DNA from: DATJLY01 sp963773665
Lineage (GTDB): Bacteria; Pseudomonadota; Alphaproteobacteria; ATCC43930; CGMCC-115725
Assembly: GCA_963773665.1 (NCBI GenBank)
Contig: CAVZBZ010000003.1
Location: 186,001-250,000, forward strand
Direction of reading: 5' to 3'
Length of the DNA stretch: 64,000 bases
In this document: in pieces, positions 18,707-26,856 of the stretch
How positions within the stretch are numbered: the stretch's first letter is position 1
Layout of the letters: the number at the start of each line of letters is the position of its first letter
Translations under genes and position numbers: made by a program
Notes under the pieces: model-generated
Seen by the model: only the letters and a program-made list of their open reading frames with translations
What the model was told of the DNA's origin: nothing
Database searches by the model: none

Positions 18707-20160
18707 CGGCAATGCGCGCACCGGCGATTGCCATCATCGGCTCGGGCTTCGGCGGCATCGGCATGGCGATCCGCCTGAAGCAGGCGGGGATCCACTCCTT
18801 CACGATCTACAGCAAATCCCCGGACGTGGGCGGCGTCTGGTACGAGAACACCTATCCGGGCGCCGCGTGCGACGTGGCCTCGAGCCTTTATTCCTACTCG
18901 TTCGAGCCGCACTACGACTGGTCGCGCACGCACGGCACGCAGCCGGAGATCGCGGCATATCTGCGCCATTGCGTCGCAAAATACGGCATCGGCCCCCACA
19001 TCCGGTTCGAAACGGAGATCGCAACCGCGGCCTATGACGAGGAAGCGGCGCTCTGGCGTCTCGGCGCCTCCGACGGGCGGCGGTTCGAGGCGAATGTCCT
19101 TGTCTCCGCCTGCGGCCTCTTCAACCAGCCGGCTTTTCCCGAGATCCCCGGCCTCGACCAGTTCGCCGGCCGGCAGTTCCATTCAGCGCGCTGGGATCAC
19201 TCGTGCGATCTGGCGGGCAAGCGCGTCGCCGTCATCGGCACCGGATGCAGCACGGCGCAATACGTGCCCGAGATCGTCGGCAAGGTCAGTGCGCTCGTCA
19301 TGTTCATGCGCACGCCGCAATACGTCATGCCGAAGATCGAACGCGCCTTCGACGAAGCCGAGCGCGCAAAATATCGCCGGTTTCCCATTCTGCGCACACT
19401 CGAGCGGGTCAAGACCTATGTCTCGTTCGAGCGGCGATTTGCCGTGTTCGTCGACGAGGGCGCACGCAAACAGGCCGAGGAGACCGCGCTCAAATTTTTG
19501 GCGTCGCAGGTGAGCGATCCCGACAAGCGCCAGAAACTCACGCCGACCTACCGCTTCGGCTGCAAGCGCACGATCCAGTCGAACGATTACCTTCGCGCGC
19601 TCGACCGGCCCAACGTCGAAATCGTGCGCGCGCCGATCGCGCGGGCGGTGCCGGAGGGGCTGATCGACGAGGAGGGACGGCGCCACGAGGTCGATGTCCT
19701 CATTTTCGGCACGGGCTTCAAGCCGACGGACTACCTGGCCTCGCTCCGCGTGACAGGATTGGGCGGGCGCACGCTCAAGGACGCGTGGCGCAATGGCGCC
19801 GAGGCCTATCTCGGCATGACGGTGAGCGGCTTTCCCAATTTCTTCATGCTGTACGGACCCAACACCAATACCGCGACCTCGATCGTGGTCATGCTCGAAG
19901 GGCAGATCGGCTACATCGTGAAATGCGTGCGCCGCCTCGCCCGGACGGGCGCGCGCAGCATGACCGTTCGCCCCGAGGTTCAGGCGCGTTTCAATGGCGA
20001 TTTGCAGAAGACGCTTGCGACGACGACATGGGGGAGCGGCTGCCGCAGCTATTTCGTGAACGCGGCCGGCCGCGTGGTGACGCAATGGCCGAAGCCCTCG
20101 CGGGTCTATCGCTGGCTCACGCGCAAGCCCCGCGCGAGCGACTTCGCCTTCACGAGGTGA
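18703..20160 (+). CDS. Baeyer-Villiger-type flavin monooxygenase
   Basis: A 485-residue FAD/NADPH monooxygenase. The FAD-binding GSGFGGIG is at residues 13-20, the NADPH Rossmann motif GTGCSTAQ near 179-186, and between them FAGRQFHSARWD (154-165) fits the type I Baeyer-Villiger fingerprint FxGxxxHxxxW(P/D). The conserved TGFKPTDYL and MLYGPNTNT segments follow. It is expected to insert oxygen next to a ketone or oxidise a heteroatom. The start is GTG in a GTGA overlap with the dioxygenase gene; an ATG three codons downstream is an alternative. It is last in the operon, 7 bp before the convergent depolymerase. Confidence 0.85.
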   Translation: MTAMRAPAIAIIGSGFGGIGMAIRLKQAGIHSFTIYSKSPDVGGVWYENTYPGAACDVASSLYSYSFEPHYDWSRTHGTQPEIAAYLRHCVAKYGIGPHIRFETEIATAAYDEEAALWRLGASDGRRFEANVLVSACGLFNQPAFPEIPGLDQFAGRQFHSARWDHSCDLAGKRVAVIGTGCSTAQYVPEIVGKVSALVMFMRTPQYVMPKIERAFDEAERAKYRRFPILRTLERVKTYVSFERRFAVFVDEGARKQAEETALKFLASQVSDPDKRQKLTPTYRFGCKRTIQSNDYLRALDRPNVEIVRAPIARAVPEGLIDEEGRRHEVDVLIFGTGFKPTDYLASLRVTGLGGRTLKDAWRNGAEAYLGMTVSGFPNFFMLYGPNTNTATSIVVMLEGQIGYIVKCVRRLARTGARSMTVRPEVQARFNGDLQKTLATTTWGSGCRSYFVNAAGRVVTQWPKPSRVYRWLTRKPRASDFAFTR

Positions 20161-20167
20161 GCGCGGC

Positions 20168-21385
20168 TCAATCGCTGGCGTGGATCACGTCGCGGACGAG
20201 CGGATAGATCTGCTGCGACCAGCGCCGGCCGCTGAAGACGCCGTAATGCCCGGCGCCGGGCTGCACGTAGTGGCGCTTTCTAAAGCGCGCGATGCCGCCG
20301 CACAGTTCCTGCGCTGCGAGCGTCTGGCCCACGGCGCAGATGTCGTCGCGGTCGCCCTCGATGGTGAGGAGCTGCGTGCGCCGGATCGCGCGCGGATCGA
20401 CCTTGCGGTCATGCCAGCGCAGCTCGCCGCGCGCGAGATCGTGCTCCTTGAAGACGCGCTGCAGGGTCTCGAGATAGAACTCGCCGGGCAGGTCCATCAC
20501 CGCGAAATATTCCTCGTAGAATTTGAGGATCGTCTGCGCCTTCTCGGGCTCGCCCTTCATCGTGTAGTTGTAGACGTCCTGGAACGATTTGATGTGCCGC
20601 TCGACATTCATCGACATGAAGGCGACGAGCTGCACGAAGCCGGGATATACGCGGCGCAGCGCGCCGGCATAGCCCTGCGGCACGACGCCGACGACATGGC
20701 GCTCGAACCACGCCATCGAATGCCCGGTCGCGAATTCGTTGACGCGGGTCGGATTGACGCGCGTATCGACCGGCCCCGCCATCAAGGTCATGCTGCGCGG
20801 CGCGGCGGGATTTCCGTCCTCCGCCATGACCGCCGCCGCCGCGAGCGCGGCAACGCAGGGCTGGCACACGGCAAGCAGGTGCGCGCCTTCGCCTATCGCC
20901 TCGAGAAAGCGGATGATGTGCTCGATGAACGCGTCGAAGCCGAACGCGCCGTGGCGCGGCGCCACGTCGCGCGCATTGTGCCAGTCGGTGACGTAGACGT
21001 CGTGGTCGGCCAGCATGGTGCGCACGGTGTCGCGCAGGAGCGTCGCGAAATGGCCCGACATCGGCGCCACCAGCAGCACGCGCGGCTGCGGCGTGTCGAT
21101 CTCCTTGCGGAATTGAAGAAGGGTGCAGAACGGCGTCCGGACGACCGCTTCCTCGTGCACCGCCACATCCCGGTTGCCGACGCGCACCGTCGCGATCTCG
21201 AAGTCGGGCCGCTTGTGGCTGAGCTCGGCGCGCGCCAGCAACTGGCAGGCGGCGGCCAGCGCGCGCGACCAGGGCAGCTCGAACCCGCCCGGCATCGGCT
21301 GCGAGAACACGCCGAGCGCCGCCTCCGCCAGGACGCGCATCGGCAGCAACCCGTCGGCCTGCACTTGGTAGGCCTGATAGAGCAT
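20168..21385 (-). CDS. phaZ: Intracellular polyhydroxyalkanoate depolymerase
   Basis: A 405-residue protein of the intracellular PHB depolymerase family (alpha/beta hydrolase fold) that mobilises stored polyhydroxybutyrate. The Ser of the usual lipase box is replaced by Cys in AVCQPCVAAL (Cys174/Cys177), the hallmark of the PhaZa1-type enzymes. MLYQAYQVQADGLLPMRVLA is the typical N-terminus. The C-terminal PGAGHYGVFSGRRW supplies the catalytic His. The start at 21385 was chosen over the longer frame to 21436 because the family begins MLYQ and GAGGAAGG precedes it. It is monocistronic and convergent with the monooxygenase. It indicates a PHA-storing cell. Confidence 0.9.
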   Translation of the reverse strand: MLYQAYQVQADGLLPMRVLAEAALGVFSQPMPGGFELPWSRALAAACQLLARAELSHKRPDFEIATVRVGNRDVAVHEEAVVRTPFCTLLQFRKEIDTPQPRVLLVAPMSGHFATLLRDTVRTMLADHDVYVTDWHNARDVAPRHGAFGFDAFIEHIIRFLEAIGEGAHLLAVCQPCVAALAAAAVMAEDGNPAAPRSMTLMAGPVDTRVNPTRVNEFATGHSMAWFERHVVGVVPQGYAGALRRVYPGFVQLVAFMSMNVERHIKSFQDVYNYTMKGEPEKAQTILKFYEEYFAVMDLPGEFYLETLQRVFKEHDLARGELRWHDRKVDPRAIRRTQLLTIEGDRDDICAVGQTLAAQELCGGIARFRKRHYVQPGAGHYGVFSGRRWSQQIYPLVRDVIHASD

Positions 21386-21510
21386 GAGGCGCACGCCTTC
21401 CTCATTGACCGGAGGGGCTCCATGCAATTTGCGCACCAGCGCGGCCGGGCGATTGGCACGCCCCTTGCGACCGGGCCATCGGGAGAAACCGAAAGAAGGC
21501 GCTTCCCGCC

Positions 21511-22164
21511 ATGGAAGAGGCTGTCCTGACCATCAGCAGCAAGAACTATTCCTCGTGGTCGCTGCGGGGGTGGCTCCTTGCCAAATTCTCGGGCCTGCCG
21601 TTCCGCGAGGATGTCGTCCCGCCAGACGATCCCGATGCGCGGGCCGAGCTTCTGCTGCTGTCGCCGTCGATTCTCGTGCCGTGCCTCGTCCATGACGGCA
21701 TGAAGGTGTGGGACACGCTTGCCATCGCGGAATATCTCGCGGAAGTGCGGCCCGCGGCCGGCTTGCTGCCCGCCGACCGGGCGCAGCGCGCCTATTGCCG
21801 CGCGATCTGCGGCGAAATGCATTCGGGCTTTTCGGCCTTGCGCGCGGCCCTGCCGATGAACCTCAAGGGCCATTTCCCGCGCTTCAAGGTGTGGTCGCGC
21901 GCGCAGGCCGATATCGAGCGCATCGTCGCGATCTGGGGCGACTGCCTCGGCAAATATGGCGGACCCTATCTCTTCGGCAAAAGGTGCATGGCGGACGCCA
22001 TGTATGCGCCGGTCGTGACCCGCTTCCTGACCTATGACGTGACGCTCGACCGGACCTCGCACTCCTACTGCGACACGATCATGGCGATGCCGGAAATGTG
22101 CGAATGGCTGGACGCGGCCAAGCACGAGCCGGAGGATATCGAGGAGCTCGAGGTCGAGTTCTGA
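21511..22164 (+). CDS. Glutathione S-transferase family protein
   Basis: A 217-residue cytosolic GST. The N-terminal thioredoxin-like domain has SSKNYSSWSLRGWLLAK with a Ser-rich active-site loop and the glutathione-binding cis-Pro region ILVPCLVHDGMKVWDTLAIA, ending in the SNAIL-like WDTLAIAEYL. The C-terminal helical domain contains PYLFGKRCMADAMYAPVVTR, the typical N-capping segment (usually FSxADxxxxP). Length fits the family. It probably detoxifies electrophiles; a role in a specific dehalogenation or isomerisation cannot be read. It stands alone, with 175 bp of unremarkable sequence before the cupin gene. Confidence 0.85.
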   Translation: MEEAVLTISSKNYSSWSLRGWLLAKFSGLPFREDVVPPDDPDARAELLLLSPSILVPCLVHDGMKVWDTLAIAEYLAEVRPAAGLLPADRAQRAYCRAICGEMHSGFSALRAALPMNLKGHFPRFKVWSRAQADIERIVAIWGDCLGKYGGPYLFGKRCMADAMYAPVVTRFLTYDVTLDRTSHSYCDTIMAMPEMCEWLDAAKHEPEDIEELEVEF

Positions 22165-22339
22165 TGCCCAGGAAATATCCAGCCTCCTGCCCAAGTGCTG
22201 GGCATGTGCCTCTGGCCGTGCGCCGTGGCGCGGCGGCCGCGCGGTGAATCGCCGGGTTTTCGCGGCTTTTCACGGACCAAGCGGCATGGCGCGGTTTTCG
22301 CATGTCTTGGCCGAGAGCCGATGGGGAAGGAGCGACGAC

Positions 22340-22777
22340 ATGGCCGACGGCTTGATGATCGACGACACGAAGACCGCATTCTCTCATGTCGGGGAAGGCG
22401 ACACGCCGTGGCGCGACGGGGGCTTGCGCGATTTCTTCCAATATCGCGACCTCGGCATCGCCGGCGCCACCGGCGGCCAGGTCATCGCCCAGCTCGTGCG
22501 CGCCAAGCAGGCGCCGGAAGAAGGCACCGGCTGGCACCGGCACGAGGTCAAGTTCCACATCGTCATCATGCTGAAGGGCTGGGCGCGCTTCATGTACGAG
22601 GACAAGGACACGCTGGTGAAGGAAGGCGACTGCGTCCATCAGCGGCCGGGCATCGTGCATTATCTCTACGACTACTCGCCCGACATGGAATATCTCGAGA
22701 TCGCCGCACCCGCGGACTTCACGACCATCGAGATGCCGGCCGCTGCGCCCGTGCCGAAGCCTGCGCCGTGGAAGTGA
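22340..22777 (+). CDS. Cupin-domain protein
   Basis: A 145-residue single-domain cupin. Motif 1 reads WHRHEVKFHIVIMLKG (His-x-His plus a further His) and motif 2 has HQRPGIVHYLYD, so a metal site is likely. The ATG at 22340 is preceded by GAAGGAG, better than upstream in-frame starts that would add an Arg/Ser-rich leader. Small cupins of this kind act as dioxygenases, isomerases or sensors; nothing decides among these here. No operon partner is obvious, with 74 bp to the next gene. Confidence 0.75.
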   Translation: MADGLMIDDTKTAFSHVGEGDTPWRDGGLRDFFQYRDLGIAGATGGQVIAQLVRAKQAPEEGTGWHRHEVKFHIVIMLKGWARFMYEDKDTLVKEGDCVHQRPGIVHYLYDYSPDMEYLEIAAPADFTTIEMPAAAPVPKPAPWK

Positions 22778-22851
22778 CGCTGCGCCGAGCCGTTATCGCC
22801 GCGAACGCGGGCAGCAGTCCCGGGTGCCATAAATTGCGCTAAGCTTCCGGG

Positions 22852-23253
22852 ATGCTGGAGCACCTCTCGCTCGCGGAAGCATCGTCCGTCGCCGAGGTGG
22901 CGGCGCGCGTCGGCCGGGACGAGCGGGCGATGGTCGAATATCTCGGCATCGGCAAGCGCCGGCGCGGCCTGCCGCCCGGCCCGACGAAAAATCTCGTTAT
23001 CGCCAGCGACCCGCGCGCGTTCGAAAGCGTCGAGCGCGCCGAGCTCGAAGCGCGGCTGCAAAGTCTTTCGCCCGACGCGCGGCGCGAGCTCATCGCGCTG
23101 GTCTGGCTCGGGCGCGGCGTCGGGCTCGATTTCGCAGCTTCGATGCGCCGCGCGCGGCGCATTCCCGAAGCATCCCAGGTAGGATATCTGTTGGGCGTGC
23201 CGCTCGAGCGGCGCATCCCGGCGGCGCTGCAAAAACTCGGGCTCAAGACATGA
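22852..23253 (+). CDS. DUF3775-like protein
   Basis: A 133-residue Arg/Glu/Ala-rich soluble protein. The C-terminal half, LSPDARRELIALVWLGRGVG, matches the signature of the DUF3775 family known mainly from alphaproteobacteria, followed by a predicted helix ending in a Leu-rich tail (GYLLGVPLERRIPAALQKL). The N-terminal segment AEVAARVGRDERAMVEYLGI could be a small helical domain. The stop lies 10 bp before the next start, so it is likely co-transcribed with the dehydrogenase. Function unknown. Confidence 0.6.
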   Translation: MLEHLSLAEASSVAEVAARVGRDERAMVEYLGIGKRRRGLPPGPTKNLVIASDPRAFESVERAELEARLQSLSPDARRELIALVWLGRGVGLDFAASMRRARRIPEASQVGYLLGVPLERRIPAALQKLGLKT

Positions 23254-23263
23254 GGAGGAAGCG

Positions 23264-24139
23264 ATGATCGGCCTGATCGGGCTCGGCAAGATGGGAATGG
23301 CGATGGCACAGCGCTTGAAGGAGCGCGGCGAGGACGTCATCGCCTGGGACCGCGACGGCGCGCGCGTGAAGCGCGCCGCCGACGCGGGCGCGAAGCCCGC
23401 CGACGGGCCGCGCGCGGTCGCCGCCGCATCCGATGTCGTGCTCTCGATCATCACCGAGGATGGCGGCGCGCGCGGGCTTTGGGAAGGGAAGGGCGGCTTC
23501 CTCGAGGGCGACATCAAGGGCAAGCTCTTCATCGAGATGAGCACGCTGCAGCCGATGACGGTGCGCGCGCTTGCGGCGCATGCGGCATCGCGCGGCGCGG
23601 GCTTCATCGACAGCCCGCTGCTCGGCTCGATCCCGACCGTGCGCGAGGGCAAGCTCGTGGCGCTCGTGGGCGGCGCGGACGCCGATGTCGCGCGCGCCAA
23701 GGGCGTGCTCCAGCACCTCACGGCGCGCATCGAGCATATCGGCCCGGTGGGATCGGGCGCCGCCATGAAGCTCGTCGTCAACAACATGATGGGCTCGTAC
23801 CTTCAGATCCTCGCCGAAAGCCTGGCGATGGGCGCAACGCAGGGGCTTGCGCTGCCGCGCATGATCGAGGTGATCGGCAATTCGATCACCGCGACGCCGT
23901 GGTTCCAGGCGAAGAAGAAAGTGCTCCTGGGCGGCGAGGACGACATCACGCTCGACATCCGCTCGCTCCGGAAGGACATCCTGTCGATGGTCGCCACGGC
24001 GGCGCTCTACGGCGTGCCGGCGCCTGCGGCGGCGGCCGCGGCAGCGAGCCTCTCGGCCGCGGTCGAGGCCGGCGAAGGCGGCAACGACATCGCCGCGCTC
24101 GTGCCCTTCCTCCGCCGGGCGCTGCCGCAGGTGTGGTAG
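23264..24139 (+). CDS. 3-hydroxyisobutyrate dehydrogenase-family NAD(P)-dependent oxidoreductase
   Basis: A 291-residue beta-hydroxyacid dehydrogenase. The N-terminal Rossmann motif is GLIGLGKMG (residues 3-11). The substrate loop DSPLLGSIPTVREGKL (116-131) corresponds to the family D(A/S)PVSGG...G.L element. Lys169 (GSGAAMKLVVNN) fits the catalytic lysine. It probably oxidises a 3-hydroxy acid to the semialdehyde, or reduces one; relatives include HIBADH, tartronate semialdehyde reductase and succinic semialdehyde reductases. AGGAGG precedes the ATG. It is followed 62 bp later by a dioxygenase gene on the same strand. Confidence 0.85.
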   Translation: MIGLIGLGKMGMAMAQRLKERGEDVIAWDRDGARVKRAADAGAKPADGPRAVAAASDVVLSIITEDGGARGLWEGKGGFLEGDIKGKLFIEMSTLQPMTVRALAAHAASRGAGFIDSPLLGSIPTVREGKLVALVGGADADVARAKGVLQHLTARIEHIGPVGSGAAMKLVVNNMMGSYLQILAESLAMGATQGLALPRMIEVIGNSITATPWFQAKKKVLLGGEDDITLDIRSLRKDILSMVATAALYGVPAPAAAAAAASLSAAVEAGEGGNDIAALVPFLRRALPQVW

Positions 24140-24201
24140 GCAGCGGCGGCGCCGCGGAGTAAGCTCCGGCCGTTCGTCCTCGCCACGCAGGAGACCGGAC
24201 G

Positions 24202-25092
24202 ATGAGCATTGCAGCATCCGACCGGCGCGACACGCACGCGCTTCCGTTCCGTTATGCGCGCTTCGCGGCGCCCTTGGGCGCCGAGATCATCGACCTCGAT
24301 CTGTCGCGGCCCCTGGACGACGCGACCTTCGCCGCGGTGCGGCGCTGCTTCCTCGAAAGCGAGGGCGTGCTCGTGCTGCGCGACCAGCGCATCACGCCGG
24401 AGCAGCACATCGAGTTCAGCCGGCGCTTCGGTCCGCTCGCGATCCACGTGATGCGCCAGTTCCTGCTGCCGAGCCATCCCGAGATCCTGCTCGTCTCGAA
24501 CGTGATGGAGAACGGCAAGCCGGTCGGGCTCGGCGACGCCGGTCGGTACTGGCATTCGGACCTGTCCTACATGCCCGAGCCGAGCCTCGGCTCGCTTCTG
24601 CACGCGCAGGAGATTCCGCCCGAAGGCGGCGACACTTCGTTCGTCAACATGTATGCCGCCTACGAGGCGCTGCCGTCCGAGGTGAAGCGCCGGATCGAGG
24701 GCAAGCGCGCCATCCACTCCTATCGCAAGACCTACGACAAGATCGCGGGCTCGACGTTTCGGCCGGCGCTTTCGGCGGAACAGCAGGCGGAAGTGCAGGA
24801 GGTGGCGCATCCGGTGGCGCGCACGCATCCGGACACCGGGCGCAAGGCGCTCTTCGTCAGCGAAGGCTTCACCACCCGCATCCTCGACATGCCCGAGGAG
24901 GAAAGCGGCGAGCTGCTGCAATTCCTCTTCGCACACTCGGCCGACGGGCGCTTCAGCTATCGCCACCGCTGGCAGGAGCACGACATCGTGTTCTGGGACA
25001 ACCGCTGCGTCATCCATTTCGCGCACGGCTGCCCGCCCGAGCTGCGCCGCCACATGCACCGCACGACGGTGAAGGGCGACGTGCCGCGCTGA
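24202..25092 (+). CDS. TauD/TfdA-family dioxygenase (second copy)
   Basis: A 296-residue Fe(II)/2-oxoglutarate dioxygenase. Ligands: His118 and Asp120 (RYWHSDLSY) and His272 (DNRCVIHFAHG). Arg287 (RHMHRTTVKGD) is the likely 2-oxoglutarate anchor. AGGAG stands about 9 bases before the ATG at 24202. It shares the family fold with the gene at 17831, but the sequences diverge between motifs, so they are old paralogues or separate acquisitions. Upstream partner genes are a dehydrogenase and a DUF3775-like protein, which gives no clear substrate. Confidence 0.85.
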   Translation: MSIAASDRRDTHALPFRYARFAAPLGAEIIDLDLSRPLDDATFAAVRRCFLESEGVLVLRDQRITPEQHIEFSRRFGPLAIHVMRQFLLPSHPEILLVSNVMENGKPVGLGDAGRYWHSDLSYMPEPSLGSLLHAQEIPPEGGDTSFVNMYAAYEALPSEVKRRIEGKRAIHSYRKTYDKIAGSTFRPALSAEQQAEVQEVAHPVARTHPDTGRKALFVSEGFTTRILDMPEEESGELLQFLFAHSADGRFSYRHRWQEHDIVFWDNRCVIHFAHGCPPELRRHMHRTTVKGDVPR

Positions 25093-25206
25093 TCAGCCGC
25101 CGCGCGTCATCCTTGCCATCGAAATCCGCGCCGGTTTGCAGCACGCGCAGAACTGAAACGAAGAAAGGCGCAGCCGGATCTCAAGCCTCCGGGTCGCCCG
25201 AAAGTG

Positions 25207-26322
25207 TCACATTTCGCCCCAGACGTCACGTGCGATACGTACGAGATGCGCGAGCTTGCGTTCCTCGTCGTCCGCCGTCATGCGGTCGGTCTGGAAGCTC
25301 GAGGCGAAGCCGCATTGCGGCGAAAGACAGAGCTGGCCGAGATCGAGATATCGCGCCGCCTCGCCGATCCGGCGCTTCACCCCATCGGCGTCCTCGAGCT
25401 CGCGCAATTTGGTGCTGACGATGCCGAGCACGACCTTCTTGCCCTTGGGCACGCTTGCGAGCGGCGCGAACCCGCCGGCGCGCTCGGTATCGTATTCGAG
25501 GAAGAAGCCATCGACGTCGAGCGCGCCGAAGAGACGCCGCGCTACCGGGTCATAGCCGCCGCTCGCCTGGCCGTGCCCGGCATTGCCGCGGCAGAGATGG
25601 ACGCAAACGGTCATCGACGGGGGCCTGCCGCGCACGGCGTCGTTGATGGCGGCGATATAGTCCTCGACGAGCGCGTCCGGATCCTCGCCGCGCGCGCGCA
25701 CGATCGCCTGATTCCTGGGATCGCACAGCACCGCGACAGGCACCTCGTCGATCTGCAAGTAGGTGCAGCCCTTTGCCGCCAGGTCGGCGATCTCCTGGCG
25801 GTAGATGGCGTTCACGTCGGCAAAGAATTCGCGCCGGTCGCGATAGGGCGAGCCGGCGAAGCCCCGGTCGCCGGCGAAGAAATGATTGGCCGACGGCGAG
25901 GGCAAGGTCGCCTTGGAGGTGTATTTCGTCAGCGGCTTCAGGAATGCGAAATCGTCCGCAGTCAGGCTCTCGCGCCGGCGCAATTTTTCGACCACGGTCG
26001 GGATCGGCATGCCGCGCCGCTCTTCGCCGGAATATTCGGTGAAGATGAACGAGCTTGGGATGCGCTCGCGGCTCCAGCCGTCGACGCGCTCGAAGAACCG
26101 GTCGCGCCAATTGTTGCGGCGCATCTCGCCGTCGGTGACGGCGCGAAGTCCGACGCGCTCCTGCATCGCGACCGCGGCGCGGATCGCCTCGTCCTCGATC
26201 GAGCGCAGCTCCGCCGGCGGCAATTTCCCCGCCGCCGCAGCCTCATGCGCCGCGATGAGTTTTTGCGGACGCAGCAGGCTCCCGACGTGATCGGCGCGGA
26301 ACGGCGGTTTCGTCTCGGCCAT
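25207..26322 (-). CDS. MetE C-terminal-like protein (cobalamin-independent methionine synthase II family)
   Basis: A 371-residue TIM-barrel protein resembling the C-terminal catalytic half of MetE without the N-terminal half. Zinc-site residues are visible as His242 and Cys244 (CVHLCRGN) and Cys337 (SPQCGFAS), with an acidic candidate in FLEYDTE. The N-terminus FRADHVGSLLRP is typical of these short forms. Such proteins are annotated as methionine synthase II-like, but many are thought to demethylate other methylated compounds. It is the last gene of the Gfo/Idh-MarR operon; the regulator stop is 15 bp upstream. Substrate unknown. Confidence 0.8.
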   Translation of the reverse strand: MAETKPPFRADHVGSLLRPQKLIAAHEAAAAGKLPPAELRSIEDEAIRAAVAMQERVGLRAVTDGEMRRNNWRDRFFERVDGWSRERIPSSFIFTEYSGEERRGMPIPTVVEKLRRRESLTADDFAFLKPLTKYTSKATLPSPSANHFFAGDRGFAGSPYRDRREFFADVNAIYRQEIADLAAKGCTYLQIDEVPVAVLCDPRNQAIVRARGEDPDALVEDYIAAINDAVRGRPPSMTVCVHLCRGNAGHGQASGGYDPVARRLFGALDVDGFFLEYDTERAGGFAPLASVPKGKKVVLGIVSTKLRELEDADGVKRRIGEAARYLDLGQLCLSPQCGFASSFQTDRMTADDEERKLAHLVRIARDVWGEM

Positions 26323-26336
26323 GGTCTCCTCCCGAT

Positions 26337-26856
26337 TTATGCGACGGCGCGGGCCTCGCGCCGCCTTTCCTCGAGCGCCTCGTCGCGCACCAGGTTGGCG
26401 ACGATCGCGAGCAGCGTGCGGCGCGTAGCCGCGATGTCGCGCGCATCGATGCCGCGCACCGAGACCTCGTTGACCTCTGCGGCAAGCGGCACGAGCTTCG
26501 CCTTGAGCGCCTTGCCGGCGGGCGTGAGCGCGACGAACATGTTCTTGCGATTATCGCCCCGCTTGCTGCGGCTGACATAGCCCAAGCGCTCGAGCGCCGT
26601 CACCGCGGCGTAGGTCGTGGGCTCCATCATCCCGGCGCGTACGCTCAGTTCGCGCTGGGTGAGCCCATCCTCCTCCCACAGGATGCGCAGGAACACCCAA
26701 TGGCCGAACGATACGCGGTGCGCGGCAAGACGGCGCTGCAGACTCTTTCACGAGTCCCCTCGCCGCGTCCTTGACGAGATGCGCGAGCCGGTCGTTCGGC
26801 ACCGCCTCGAGCCAATGGCGCAGCACCGCCTGCGATTCCGCGTCGCGCTTTTTCAT
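26337..26856 (-). pseudogene. MarR-family transcriptional regulator, split by a +1 frameshift
   Basis: Two frames together give one MarR protein of about 172 residues. The N-terminus MKKRDAESQAVLRHWLEAVP starts at an ATG (26856) overlapping the stop of the Gfo/Idh gene by 4 bases. At about 26745 the frame must skip one base, from LVKE to LQRRLAAHRVSFGHWVFLRI. The rest holds the winged helix: GLTQRELSVRAGMMEPTTYA, LERLGYVSRSKRGDNRKN and LTPAGKALKAKLVPLA. Without the skip the product would lack dimerisation helix 1. Either the regulator is lost or the extra base is a sequencing error. A free-standing downstream start at 26696 would give only the wing and C-terminal helices. Confidence 0.7.
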
